A stretch of 64,000 nt of DNA, from the NCBI GenBank assembly GCA_965153455.1, contig OZ234504.1, forward strand, positions 11,718,001 to 11,782,000, given 5' to 3'. Both the position numbers and the translations under genes were made by a program. The stretch comes from Sphagnum compactum (Eukaryota > Bryophyta > Sphagnopsida > Sphagnales). Under the pieces are notes generated by a model. That model was not told the origin of the DNA and searched no databases. It saw only the letters and a list, made by a program, of their open reading frames with translations. This document shows, piece by piece, positions 36,295 to 48,165 of this stretch (position 1 is the first letter of the stretch; every line of letters starts with the position of its first letter).

Positions 36295-37542
36295 AAATAC
36301 TTGATGGGTACTTCCTAGGTATCATGGGAAAAAAAATGATGACATGCTTTTCACAAAAACATAATGCTCGCTTATGTGAGATACCCCTGCTTTTCCAATG
36401 ACAAAAAAATTAATTTTTTTTGGAATGAATATTCCTTTCTCTTTCTTCATTTAATTTTTTTCCCCAAAAGAATACAAGAAAAAGGGAAAAACAAGAAGAA
36501 AGGAAGGCATGTACATAAAGACCTGAACATTAAAAAACATTTAATGTAGGTGGAAGGTGTTATATTATGCTTAATCTTTCATTTGCAAAGGGCCCTTGAA
36601 GGAGTAAGGTATAGAGACCTTCCTAATCCTGTGATCTACACATGTTTAGGTTCATGATAACCTTTGCCTCTTGCTTTATTGTGAGGAAAGCCCACATGTG
36701 GGGGACATTCCTCAAAATGTGAATCACATTTCATAGGCCTTTTATTTCTTCATTTAGGGGCTTTACTTTAAATTCAATGGAATAAAAAAAAACTTGAAAA
36801 AGAAAAAAATAAAAATATATAGGCATGTAATTAATTCTTTTGATCATTTAAAAAATATGTTTTTGAAGTTTTTGCTAATTCTCAAAAAACAAAATAAAAA
36901 TTCTAGTGATGATGATTAGTCAAATTAGTTTCGGCAAAAACATGTATGATTCCAATAGTATGACTATGAACTTGAAAATTATGAGATTCCAAACCTAACT
37001 ACCTCATTATTTTCACCCACCTACATGGATATGAAAAGGAAAATTCAATTCAATTCAATTCAATCAATTATAAAAAAATTCAATTCAATTTGATTTGATT
37101 CGGATTCAATCCTAACAAACCAATTCTAACAATTGTTTCTAAACTAAGTTGAATGTGAATTGCATTTAATGTATTTAAATTCATAATTTTTTTATATTCC
37201 AATTCAACTCAAATTGAATTGAATCTAGGAATTTGAATTGACGTAAATTGCATTCAATACAAATTGTGTGCAATGTCATTCAATATTTTTCATTCAAGTG
37301 GAACTTATTTTTTACAAAATCAACTCATTTTTTTCATCATTTCACTGTCACCAGTACTATAGAGCCAAAGTTAAGTAATTTATTTTTTCAATTTTAAAAA
37401 TTGGAAGACAATGTACGTAATGCTACCGAAAACCCTGGCTCCATGTGCCAGAAGATGAAGGCGAAAAAAGAAAAGAAAAAAAAAAGAGCGAATAAAGGAA
37501 GAAGGAAAAAGTGACAACAGTGACAACTGCTATGTGACAAAG
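36295..37542. other. Intergenic DNA with GAATT-rich inverted segment
   Basis: At 37037-37105 there are repeats of CAATT, and at 37200-37250 repeats of the complement-like AATTG (CTCAAATTGAATTGAATC). The two sides can pair, suggesting a small foldback element of about 250 bp. No gene. Confidence 0.4.
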
Positions 37543-38288
37543 AGTGTTGTGCGTGTAAATGGTTTGGGACTTACACTCCGTGTAAGGCGTAAATCCCATA
37601 CTGAAATTTAATTACACTCTGTACAAGTGTAAGCGTGTAAAATTTAGTTACATTTGTGTAAGTGTAAAAATAAATTTATTTATATATTTTTACATGGTCT
37701 GATAAAACAGTGTAAATGTAAATAGATAAATAAATAAATATTTATATGATTTTACATGGCTCTGTAAAACAATGTGAATATATAACAATGTAAAAAAATG
37801 TGATTTTTACTTGAGGAGATTCAAAAAATTTAAAAACATCAGCATGCAAGGGTGGGGAGGACCTCAGTTTTTGTGGTGAACTGAATTTTCACCCTGTCTC
37901 TCCTTTTTCTTAGCGCCTCCGTTACTGCTTCTACTTGTAAAGCCAATATAATTAGTCTTGAACCTTGTGCATTAATGCTGATTTTCAGCATTTCATTCCC
38001 AGATCTAACAAATTTCCTTACTTTTATGGAGACCCCTGAAAGAAAGAAGGGTTTGGGGGTGAAAGGAGGCCCAAAGACAGGGTGACTTACAAATAATTCT
38101 AGTATTGACACTTACACTTCCCAAAACATTTACATGCGGCCATGTAAGTAGTGTATGTGACAAATATTTACACTAGTCTCATGTAAGTAAGTGTAAGAAA
38201 GTTTGGACGTGTAAGTGTAAATGATTTACACTTGCACTGGGATTTACACGTCGTATATGTGACTATTGACACTTACATGCACAACACT
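37543..38288. mobile_element. 746-bp inverted-repeat element upstream of the SDR gene
   Basis: The left end is AGTGTTGTGCGTGTAAATGG. The right end on the minus strand is AGTGTTGTGCATGTAAGTGT. Subterminal parts (37550-37760 and 38100-38280) are filled with GTGTAAGTGTAAA-type motifs in both orientations. The core at about 37978-38086 also occurs at 59335-59456 (shared GGTGAAAGGAGGCCCAAA). A minus-strand open frame of 90 codons covers the core but resembles no protein I know. Superfamily is uncertain: subterminal repeats recall CACTA elements, but the termini do not start with CACTA. A GTGAC motif lies close outside both ends. Confidence 0.6.
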
Positions 38289-39286
38289 GGTGACTACCGC
38301 TGAGTAATTAAGTTAGCCATTGGGCAGCCATGGGCGACGCATGCTCATGTCCGCATGCCCAGCCCTGCTCTAGCCACGTTGATGCGATGGCAGGCCCCAT
38401 AGGCCAGTAAACCAGCCCTGCAGCAGAGCATGTGCACGGGGTTATGAGCGTGAACTGAATTAACCATGGTTAGGTAAGGGAACTGAAACCCAATGGAAAA
38501 AGAGGTCTCTTATCTACTATCATCCATCCTCATGTTACACGATGGTGTGCTGGCAGCTGTTGGTTGGCTGTGGTAGAGAAATTGTAGATCACGGGTGAGA
38601 GATTGAAGGCTGGGAATTCGGAATAAGTGTACGTTGGGTACGTTCGTTCCCCAAATGTCTTTTTTGACTCTGTCCACACAAACCTAACAAATAACGACAA
38701 CAAAAAAAGTATTCAACACATTTTGCTCGCACTCTCTTTTTTCATGTGATGGATTCTGCGTGCTCTCAATGGTATGGGTTTTTTTCCCCGGTGGGATTCA
38801 ATACGTTGAACTTGCTTAGAAGAAGAGCAAGTTCCCAAAAATTGTGCAGTCGGATTCCATCTGCTCTAGATGTGGGATTGATCCCTTCTTTCTCTTTTCT
38901 CTTTTCTTTTTTACTTTGAATGTTTCTATTGAATCGACTATTTTCTATTGCAGGAGATTGTCAAGAGCTTGAATAAGCTCACTACCAAAGTCAAAGAGGT
39001 GGGGGGCAAGAGTGTAGTCAGTGTTGTATACAACACACACATATGCTATTTGAGGGCCTTTTTTTTAAAGCTGTGTTGAAGAAAGTGGTCAAAACTTGGC
39101 AAATTTTTTGACAGTTCTTGCTCTTATTTTATGAAAATAAGAGCACTCCCACATTTGCATTGAATATCATGGTCAGTGGGAAGAAATAAACTGCATTGGA
39201 GTTTGATGTTCTCAAGGTTTTGATTTGACCGTGTTGTGTGTGTGAGCAGAGACATATTATCTGGAAAGAAGAAAAAAGAGACAAAA
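38289..39286 (+). promoter_or_regulatory. Upstream region and probable 5' UTR of the SDR gene
   Basis: Base composition rises sharply above the neighbouring intergenic DNA from about 38320 (GCATGCCCAGCCCTG and similar). A well-formed acceptor (TTTCTATTGCAG) ends at 38953 and is followed by GAGATTGTCAAGAGCTTG, so a spliced 5' leader or an upstream coding exon is possible. The segment after it, 38954-39040, is open in one frame (EIVKSLNKLTTKVKE) but cannot be joined in frame to the SDR start without assumptions. No TATA box was assigned. Confidence 0.4.
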
Positions 39287-42200
39287 ATGGGACAGGCATG
39301 GAGTGTTTTCTCAAAGAAACCGGGTCCCAGTGGCTTTGGGCCCAATTCGACTGCCGAATTTGTGACTGCTAACATCGACTTGCATTCCAAAACTGCAATG
39401 GTCACCGGTAAGTTCTTTGGCTATGTCTGCCTGATTACCATCCCCAGTGTATCTGTAGTTGGCAACAAAGTATTTTGTAGTCTTTTGCTTATATGGATCT
39501 CTTTTGCTTATATGGATGTCTCAAACACAAGGCACAAGGTCATCTATCACATTATCTAAACAGCGAGTCTCCCCCATGTATCAAAAAAATTGCAATTTTG
39601 TTCAAGACAATGAAATATGATCCATGTGTAGACCTTCTAATTTATTAGAGAAACTTAAAATCTTTCCATTTGAATTCTGAAGTCAGGTCACCATTGTTAA
39701 TAATAGGTTGAGCATTTAAAATTATGTAGATCAAATCTATAAACCTGAATGAATACCAAAAAAATTGTACTACAGGAGCTACAAGTGGTATAGGGAAAGA
39801 AACAGCAAGGGTGTTGGCAAAGAGAGGAGCACATGTGATTATGGCTGTTCGCAATACAAAAGCAGGGGAAGAAATCAAGCTCAAATTTCTGGAAGAGGAT
39901 CCCAGTGCAACTCTAGATGTCATGCAGCTGGACTTGGGTTCTCTGGCATCTGTGCGCAAATTTGCAGGGGATTTTAGAGCTCAAAACCTCCCTCTAAACA
40001 TACTAATGTGGGTAATCATTTCCATTCAGCAATCCAATTGTTTAGATTGTTGGACTGACATCAACTTGTGGCTTCTTCAAGGTCCAGGTGTTTTAACATG
40101 GAATTGAGTTCCACAATATGTTTTGTTTCAGAAGAAAGTTTTGCTTTGACAGTAGAAAAGTCAATTGTTGGATTTCATATTGTCATCATTGAGTTTGTTA
40201 TTTTGCAGAAACAATGCAGGTGCAGTCTTGCCAGAGTTTGAGTTGTCTGAAGATGGCATGGAGAAAACTTTTGCCACAAACCACATCGGTTAGAACTTTC
40301 AAGAACATTTTGTAGCTTCCATTGTTTTTTCTATGGACTATTAGTGTGCTGGGCTTAATTTCAAGTGGATATTTTCCTTACTTTTGGCCATTTAGCCAAA
40401 TTCGTCAGAGATATATTAGTGGAAGAAGAATTGAAGTGCTCAAATGAAGTTAAGGGGTTTTGTTTGCAGGTCCATTTCTGCTTACCAATCTCCTACTTGA
40501 TACCATGAAAAAAACTGCTAAAGAGACGGGAGAGGAAGGACGTATTGTGATGGTTGCATCTCATGCTCATGCTCTCGCATCAAAGGGAATACCTTATGAC
40601 AGTCTAAATGACAAGAAAAGGTAGTAGGAAAATAAAGAGTAGCAAATAGACTCTTGATGACAAACTCTGAAACCAAGAGGTAGAAATAAGAAAAACAATT
40701 ACAAAATGGACAATGGGTGGTGTACATGACTTGATTCTTGATTGAGTGATTGCAAGAGTGCCCTAACAAAGTTCCTCCAAGGTGAGAGTTGTAACATGAT
40801 TTGGAGGTTGCAGCACACTAAGTGGTGGTACATTAAGGTAAAGGACAGAAAGCAAGAAAGGAGTTTCCCTAGGGTGTTGAAACTTTCTGTGTTGCTTGAC
40901 TAAGCAGGTACAGTTCTGGTTCAGCATATGGAATCACCAAGCTGGCTAACATTCTTCATGCCAATGAACTCAGTCGACGTCTCCAGGTCTGAAGTGTTAC
41001 ACCTGCCAAAAGATTTATAGCACTTTCATGTAGTGGAAATTTGGGAGGAAGTTGTTATTCCAAGTACTACTGTTAAGTCAAATGCCCTCTCTAACCAAAT
41101 CGTTACATTCTGAGGTATCGAGAAGCTCTCTAATTGATGCTTTGGAAATGTGAACTAATTGATACTTTCTTTCCACATTGGTATCTCTCAATTTCATAAT
41201 TGTTACTCATCGGAGATTCCGCCCTTCATGCTAAGCTTCTTTATAGGGTGAACTGCTATTTCAAATGCATGTGACTGCCACACAGAACATCTTGAGCTTT
41301 AGCAAATAGTCTACCAAAGTTCCTAATGATGTGGCAAATCTCTCCTAAGCTCTAATTATGTCCAGATAATTGCCATTGACCTCTGACCCAGCTTATGGCC
41401 AACCGCCACTCAGCCAGGTCCTCCCAATGGCCATTACCTAATACATATTTCATGGAAACCTTTGAAGGGTAACCTGGGGTCAATACCATAAGAGCAAGAC
41501 AAGGTTTTTTTTTGTCAAGAAATGAGCTTTAACATGAGGTCTATGGATTTGCCTTCAGGAGGAAGGGACAAATGTGACTGCAAATTCTGTCCACCCTGGA
41601 GTTGTTAGTGCCAGCAACTTTGGCAAGACACTAGGATCTGATAATCTATTCAAAAGTAAGTATACTTTGGAATGTGGTTTTGAGTTATTTTGTCTCTTAA
41701 GGCCTTGCCTTGCATCATGAACTACAATTAAAAGTTGGATTTTACTTGTTTTCTGGAAGATTGTGATCAAGTTCATTTTAATTTATAAGTACTAATTTAT
41801 GATATATGTGACAGTTGTGTTTCTGACTGCCTCGCGCCCATTCATGGAGAGGACAATTCCTCAAGTACAATTTCAAACACCTTTCTCATCTTAGACCTGC
41901 AATATACAGTCATTTATCTAGTTTATGTTTATTTAGGCATCTGCAGGCATGGGGATCGAAGAGATCCAAAGTTTAGTCTTGGACAAACACCTAACTGTAG
42001 TTGCATGAAAGACAATTTTTTGCTTTGAGATTGTGGCTAGTTTGGGGTGTGTGTATCAGATCCCATAGAAACTCTGAAACCAAGTACAGCAGATAGGAAA
42101 AAAGTACTAGGATGGGTTACTGGGCAAGAAAATGGTGTGCAAACATATGTAGCCTACCCTGAGAGTTCTATAATACCTGCAAACAACTGGTATATAGAAA

Positions 42201-42514
42201 ACACCAACTCCATCTAGCATCAAAGCTCTCTTTTCTTTTGGTTTGTTCCTAATTTATCAGGGCTCTTATTTATGACCCACAATTTGTTTCACATCAAACA
42301 TGATGATTCATGGATCTAAAACATGGAACGTGATGTGGATGTACAGGGCACAGCAACCCAATGCTATGTCGCCACAAGTCCTAATTTGAAGGGAGTATCA
42401 GGGAAATATTTCACGGATTGCAATGAAGTACCGGTTCTAACAAAAGTTGCTCAAGACCCAAAAGCTGCTGAGGCTCTGTGGAAGTTCAGTGAGGATTTTG
42501 TCTCCGCACATTAA
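39287..42514 (+). CDS. Short-chain dehydrogenase/reductase, TIC32/retinol-dehydrogenase-like, 8 exons
   Basis: Exons: 39287-39407, 39776-40007, 40209-40288, 40470-40620, 40908-40986, 41559-41655, 41815-41864, 42347-42514. All introns are GT-AG, all phases close, and the joined frame gives 325 residues, normal for the family. Cofactor motif TGATSGIG is at residues 40-47, NNAG at 119-122, the serine of VMVASHAHA at 175, and the catalytic YGITK (Tyr202, Lys206) is intact. The plant-type N-terminus ([18 protein letters not shown], then STAEFVT) and C-terminal [12 protein letters not shown] block place it in the plant TIC32-like / RDH11-14-like group, NADP(H)-dependent oxidoreductases. The founding plant member binds the chloroplast inner-envelope protein complex, but many paralogues have unknown substrates. 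No clear transit peptide. ATG at 39287 is chosen because conservation begins there; an in-frame upstream GTG is ignored. Specific substrate not deducible. Confidence 0.95.
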
Positions 42515-44560
42515 AGAAGGTGAACATCATCAAGTTCCTCACTTAGGGTGGTTTGAGTTTGGTATTAACATAAACACTTGTTCTTGCTCAATACAATCAT
42601 ATGGGTTAGGTAAAGGAGATTAAGAATGGAGTAATCCTTTCTCCCTCTTTTCAACTCCGTGTGCAGATATAGAGCTTGCAACTTTTTCTATGATTTACAT
42701 TCACTTCTCTTTATGTCATGTGCAAAGTTTGGCAGTCCAACTTTATGCTCCCCCTGCATCCTTCATCTAATCTTCTTTCTGTGATTACTTCTCTTCTCTA
42801 TTCCAATTCGACTTCTTGATCATTGTGTTACTTGGTGACATGTTGCACTGCTCCATCTTTCATAAATTTCATCTGTTGAGACAGGAAAGTGCTGTTACTT
42901 TCACTTTGCCATTGTGTCAGAATTGGAGACTAACTCCTATATTTCTTCACACCCTTTCTTTTATGTATTGCTAGTTGTTACTGCTATTCCTTTTTGCTCA
43001 AGACATTCTGATTCCAAGCTTTATTATCCATAATGCTTACTTCAAAACCTTCCATCCAATGTCCTCCACAGTTGGCTTTCAGATACTCTTGTTATTCTCC
43101 AACAAGTAGGATATTAGCACATATGTCCACCCACTTTTCAGCTCCGTGCTGGTTTTCCACATGTTCATAGTTTGCATGCATAATGTAGCTTTTGTTGTTG
43201 CTATTAGATTTAGGGTTCTTTTTTGTGAGATCTTATCACTCTTGAAATATTAGCAATGTGGCAGTCCTACTTCTCCTAACAGTTTGGAGTTTAATTGTTG
43301 AAAAAAGTCAATTTGGAAGAACATACACCTCTCTGGTGTTGGGGCATGATGAATAAAATGTAGAAATCTGCCTTTCATAAAACAATAGAAACATTAGAAG
43401 TTCCATACTAGAAACATACACATGAGCATATCATGATTTAATCCCACTCAAGTCAATTTATGGGTGAATCGTTTTGAAGTCACAAATTTGATAATTGCAT
43501 GCGATGGAATGAAAATTATCCCAATGTGGAAAGTGTGATGGTCAAGAAGTGGAACCTGCAACACAGTTAGTTCATCTAGTACTCTAAACCCAAGAATGGT
43601 GGTTGGATATGACATTTCTAAAATATAATTTCCTAGAGCAATTCCACCTGTGCTCAGCATGTGAGCTCACAAATTAAAATTGGATGAAGAAAAGTCCAAA
43701 ACCATGCCAGTTTGGCTCAGCAAAATCGTTTTGGCCCAGCATTTTTGCATAGTTTGCTGAGGCTGGTTAAAGGCACAGCAAAGCCTTACCCATGCCAGAA
43801 AAGAGTGTAGTTGCTTTTAGTAGTCTATGACCTATTTGCTTGCAGCCCCAGATTTAGGTTTATTGGTGGGGTTGGGAAAAATTATCAACTAAACTTGGAT
43901 GTGAGGAATTTGTTTCCAGGGTTACATACTGAGCATCGGTGGAGATGCTCTTCGGCAATGCAGAAATGGGTACAGGTTCAATCCAACTCATGGCAAGCCT
44001 TGCAGGCAAAGTAGTATTCATCCAGCTCAATGAGAATTATCCATTATTATAACTCTGTAACCACCCATAGCCACTTTGAAACCTTGTTCCTTCACATTCA
44101 AGAATGCCAAGTAAACACACCCTGACTGCCAAAATATTTAAACTTGGGTCTTCTAAGCAAATAGGTAGCAGCCCTGGATTACTCAACTCTTATGTCAACA
44201 CTAACATGGGTGTCCTCCATTCCCAAGCCATTGCTAATTAATCCAGAAATCTTGGATCAGAAATGACCATATATTGTTAATCAGCAATGGTGGCCTCCAA
44301 GCGGTTGGAGCTAGTTCGTAAAGAGGCAGAGTATCAGGGAGCAATAGAAATGGCTTTTCATTACCCAATCACTTGCATGTGTAGCATTATACCTGTAGGC
44401 AAATAGCCTCACAACTACAAATTATTCAAGCAACAACTTTTGTAGTTAAAAGACGGTTCTCTATTATAGCACCAAGCAGACTTAAATTTATTGCTCTTTT
44501 GCTTTACTGTTACGTTCATTAGCCAAATGAGTGTCTAACATTAGTATATGTAAATAAATG
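42515..44560. other. 3' flank of the SDR gene and intergenic DNA
   Basis: Moderately AT-rich, without repeats. The 3' UTR presumably starts directly after the stop. Candidate AATAAA appears near 43353, but I cannot place the poly(A) site. Open frames at 43448-43660 (minus) and 43811-44014 (plus) show no family features. Confidence 0.5.
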
Positions 44561-44561
44561 C

Positions 44562-44690
44562 TAGGTAGGTAGAGACAAGTAGGACATAGGTATATAGATG
44601 TTAGTTAGGTCAGTAGGTAAATGTTAAGTAAGTAGGTGGGTAGGTAAGACATATCTAAGTATATAAGTAGATAGGATGTAGGTAGGTATA
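44562..44690. repeat. GGTA-type block
   Basis: GCTAGGTAGGTAGAGACAAG, TTAGTTAGGTCAGTAGGT and similar; same degenerate family as in the left half. It is the only such block to the right of the SDR gene. Confidence 0.7.
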
Positions 44691-44989
44691 CATTAGATAA
44701 ATAGGTAGGAAGGTAGTTTAATAAACATAGCAAGTAAGATAATTAATCAAATTAATATGGTCAAATTGGCTAAGCATGGTCATTTAGTATGGTTGATTTT
44801 ATTAAGCCATGGGAATCTTGGTGGACCATTTAAAAAAATTATCTTTCTTGACTAAATGTACAACTAACATTTGGTCAAAATGGTCATTTTAATCAAAAGA
44901 ACTAACCAAAAGAATCATGTGTCTTTCAAATTCCATGCCTTTAATCGAAGAAAACATATTTTTAATCAATGCAAACACTTTGAGTCAAC

Positions 44990-45110
44990 TAAAAGTGAAT
45001 TTGAAATGAATAAAAAATGAACGAATAGTTAACTAAAAGTGAATGCAAGTTAAATATGAATCATGAATGAACATCCATATGAATGAATTCCATTTGTTGT
45101 GTGAAAGTGA
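44990..45110 (+). repeat. Dispersed repeat similar to 30480-30610
   Basis: Shares AGTTAACTAAAAGTGAA, TCATGAATGAACAT and GAATGAA(C/T)(C/T)CCAT in the same order with the segment at 30480-30610. Confidence 0.55.
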
Positions 45111-45117
45111 TGTCCTT

Positions 45118-45335
45118 GATAGTTGCATTGAAATTGCATAGTAGTTGTTCTTACATAGTTGCAATTAAGTTGCACAAGATATATAGTTCCATATATGATG
45201 AATTACCTTTGTTGTAACTCATGTGACTTGCCCAATAATATCATAGAAATATTTTGAGTTGCAATGAAGTTGCAAATGGTCATTGCAACTCAAAAACCTA
45301 ATTGCAAGGTTAATTACAAATCATTCTATTTTTCA
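45118..45335. mobile_element. Fragment resembling the CACTA subterminal region of 3376-6293
   Basis: Dense AGTTGCAATTAAGTTGCA and GAGTTGCAATGAAGTTGCAA motifs in both orientations, as in the ends of the 3376-6293 element. No complete terminus was found, so this is a deletion remnant or a related minor family. Confidence 0.4.
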
Positions 45336-47450
45336 TAATTTTTTCGAAATTATTTTCATCTAATTCACCTAAAATGAAATATAATTGACTATTAAATTTG
45401 ACCAAAAGGAGAGGGGATGGTGATGGAGGTGGATGTGAAACGGCCCACTATCACATCAACAAGACTAAAAACAAATGGAGTGATTTAAGATAGGACAAAA
45501 TTTACCTTTTGATGATTTCCAAATCTTATCTTAGATTTTACGATATAAAAATATGACAAATTTATCCTTGGAAATATGTTTGATTTAACAAGGGGGTGTA
45601 GAACAACCCCTTGGGATTTTAGGACTTGGCAAATTTTTGCCAAAAACATAAAAATAATAATAATCTGAATCGGCCATTAAGGATCAATTATTAATCTTGA
45701 ATCATATCATGAATCTTCTTTGTTTCATTCACTCTTGAATAAAACATTCACTTAAACCATTGCAGAACAAAGCGATGTGTGTGCCTACAACATATGACCC
45801 ATTGATGGATATTTTACTTGGACCAAATGAAATTTATTTACAAAGGTGAGGACCCTTATATTCATCACTTTGTGGCATTCACATACACCCATAAAAATTG
45901 TGCATTTAAAAAAAAATTAATTAAAATGTTCACCCACCACAAATATTCATTGTACATTTTGAAATTTAGAATGCCCAATACAACCTATCAACTAGCCTTT
46001 TGGATTTTGGAAAGTATAATTGTGATTTTTTTTACGTCTTTTTTTAAAAAAATATTTTGAATTTTTATTAATTCGTTTTTTTCAAATTACTCAATTGAAA
46101 TTTGATGTCAAAAAATTGCAATTTTATTTTTGAATCTTCTAGAAAGTTTCCAAAATTTTCATGGAATTAAATGTATTTGGCTTATGATTTCAATAAAATG
46201 TGTGAATTTCAAAACTAAAGTAAGTTTCTAATGCCAACAAACAAAGTTACAAGTTTTGTATAATCTTCCAAGATTGTAGGAAATAAAATGTACAAGCTAT
46301 GGAACTACAATAATATGAAATAAAACGTTTTATTTATGAAATCACACAATATGAACAAAAATCCAAGCACAAGTGAAGAGCTTAAGTCAAGCTCAATGTG
46401 AAAATCAAGAAAACATGAATCTAAAATTTGAAATGTTGAACATCAAAACTAAAATTTCAAAAATCACATTGCAATCTTCTCCACCATGTTTGTTACCAAA
46501 ACATAAATTATCTTTAAATCAACAAGGAAGTTGATTGTAATGGGAGAATTTTGAAAATGGTTAAAAATGTGCCTAGAAGATGTGCTCATGTTCAACACCT
46601 CAAGTGGTTGTTTGTCATGAATCACCTTTAACTTCTACTTGTGCTTTGGAAGATCCACATCAAATAACTCATTTAAAAAAAATTCATCAACATCAACATG
46701 TTCTTTATTTAGTTTTGGGGCTTGCACCATCATTTTGTTTTGAAAAACATGAACAAAATCAACATTTGGTCTCTCTAGACCAAGATCACCAATAACAATA
46801 ACAATAGATTTTTGTTGCATAGAAACAACATTAGTATTATGAACATAATCATTAACTACACCACCTCTTTCATCGGTAGGAAGAAATGAATTAACAAAAA
46901 TTGCATCAACTAGATTTTGAATATGAACATCTTTACAAAATAAATAAATAAATAAATAAACAACAAAAAAAAAACCAAAAACCAAGAGGAAAAAAGATAA
47001 AAATATTGTAACCAACAAATCTCACATGTATAGAAACATCATTAACAACTATTGATATCTCCTAGGTAAAAACATACGAATTAGTAAAAATCAAATTAAT
47101 GTGGTTATCTTCAAAATTAATTTAAAAGCCAAAAGCCAAAAAAACCTAAAAATTAAAAACTTACAAACTAGAAAAAAGGGACAAATTATAGTAACCTTGG
47201 TCTTCTCAAATGCCTCCTCATTGAAAGCTTCATTGTATAAAAACAACAATTACTTTTCAATTCACCAAAAATTATGTGTTACAAAGATTTGTCCTTTATA
47301 TGTGTATTAATTTGATTATACCTACAACATAAGAAAGGAAATAAAGACATGAAAACCTTGAATGAAAGCACAAACTCAAAACAAAAGCAAAAAAATAAAG
47401 CTCAAAACAAAATAAAAAACAAAGAAAAAACAAAAAGGTAGGAAAACTGA
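45336..47450. other. AT-rich intergenic DNA, no gene supported
   Basis: A minus-strand frame at 46635-47018 (127 codons) begins with a Phe/Leu-rich stretch that comes from the AAATA microsatellite at 46939-46962. Its second half (VVNDYVHNTNVV, then DVDEFFLNELFDVD) looks protein-like but is unrecognised. Rest is low-complexity. Confidence 0.4.
46939..46962 (+). repeat. AAAT microsatellite
   Basis: About six consecutive AAAT units (AAATAAATAAATAAATAAAT). Confidence 0.85.
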
Positions 47451-48165
47451 TTTCCCTTAAAATATAGGATCTTACTCATCATTTCCATATCATATTCATG
47501 TGGAACGAAAGCTTCCTCCATGCAAGTTATCCCAACCCTCTAGCCAATTTTGTTTGACAAAACTTTTGTTTTCAAAATAAGAAAATCATAGGTTAAACCA
47601 TCAATAATTAGTTGTAATTGATTGTGGTCAACTAAAGATGTAGTGAATCATATATCATCATTCTTCTTCCATTTAGGTTTGAGGCTTAAGAACAATATGT
47701 GAAGATTTGATTTACCATTAGGCCAATAGTAAAACATTGGCAAGCCAATTCTTTGAAGGTTGTGCAATGACATCATCCACGAGCCAATCATGGGGAAGTT
47801 TGTACAAATTTGTTGAACACTTTGTAATATCAGTCCTTCAATTTTAAAAATGCCTTGGCAAAAATTTTAAACTAACCCAATAGGCACTTATATTAAAAAA
47901 TAATTTTAAAAATTAACATTTTTGAGTTCAAACTAGCTCCTTGTAAAAAAATTCATCATGTAAATGAATGGAATTTCAACTTAAGACCGACAAGAGACAT
48001 TGGCCAACAAATTGGTTGTGTTAACATTCCATTATTCTTGCATAAAAAGAGCCCATTATCTTCACTTGATGGTACCTTGAGTTGGTAAAAATGTTGAAAA
48101 CACTTGTTAAAGCTACACCAATTTTCATAACTTGTTATTTTGTCTTTGTTTAATAAGCTTGTCAA
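47450..48165 (-). pseudogene. Unrecognised coding-like relic
   Basis: On the minus strand, 47805 down to about 47450 stays in one frame for over 100 codons with only two stops and reads like real protein (for example MFYYWPNGKSNLHILFLSLK and GLTYDFLILKTKV). A second 69-codon frame at 48165-47956 (NKCFQHFYQLKVPSSEDNG, then GLFLCKN) precedes it on the same strand. I do not recognise either. They may be exons of one degenerate gene or of a transposon protein. Low confidence because the area is AT-rich and frames are short. Confidence 0.25.

Noticed and set aside
37839-38111. 90-codon minus frame in the 746-bp element as a transposase or captured gene
   Set aside because: No recognisable motif, and the related sequence at 59.3 kb does not keep the frame.
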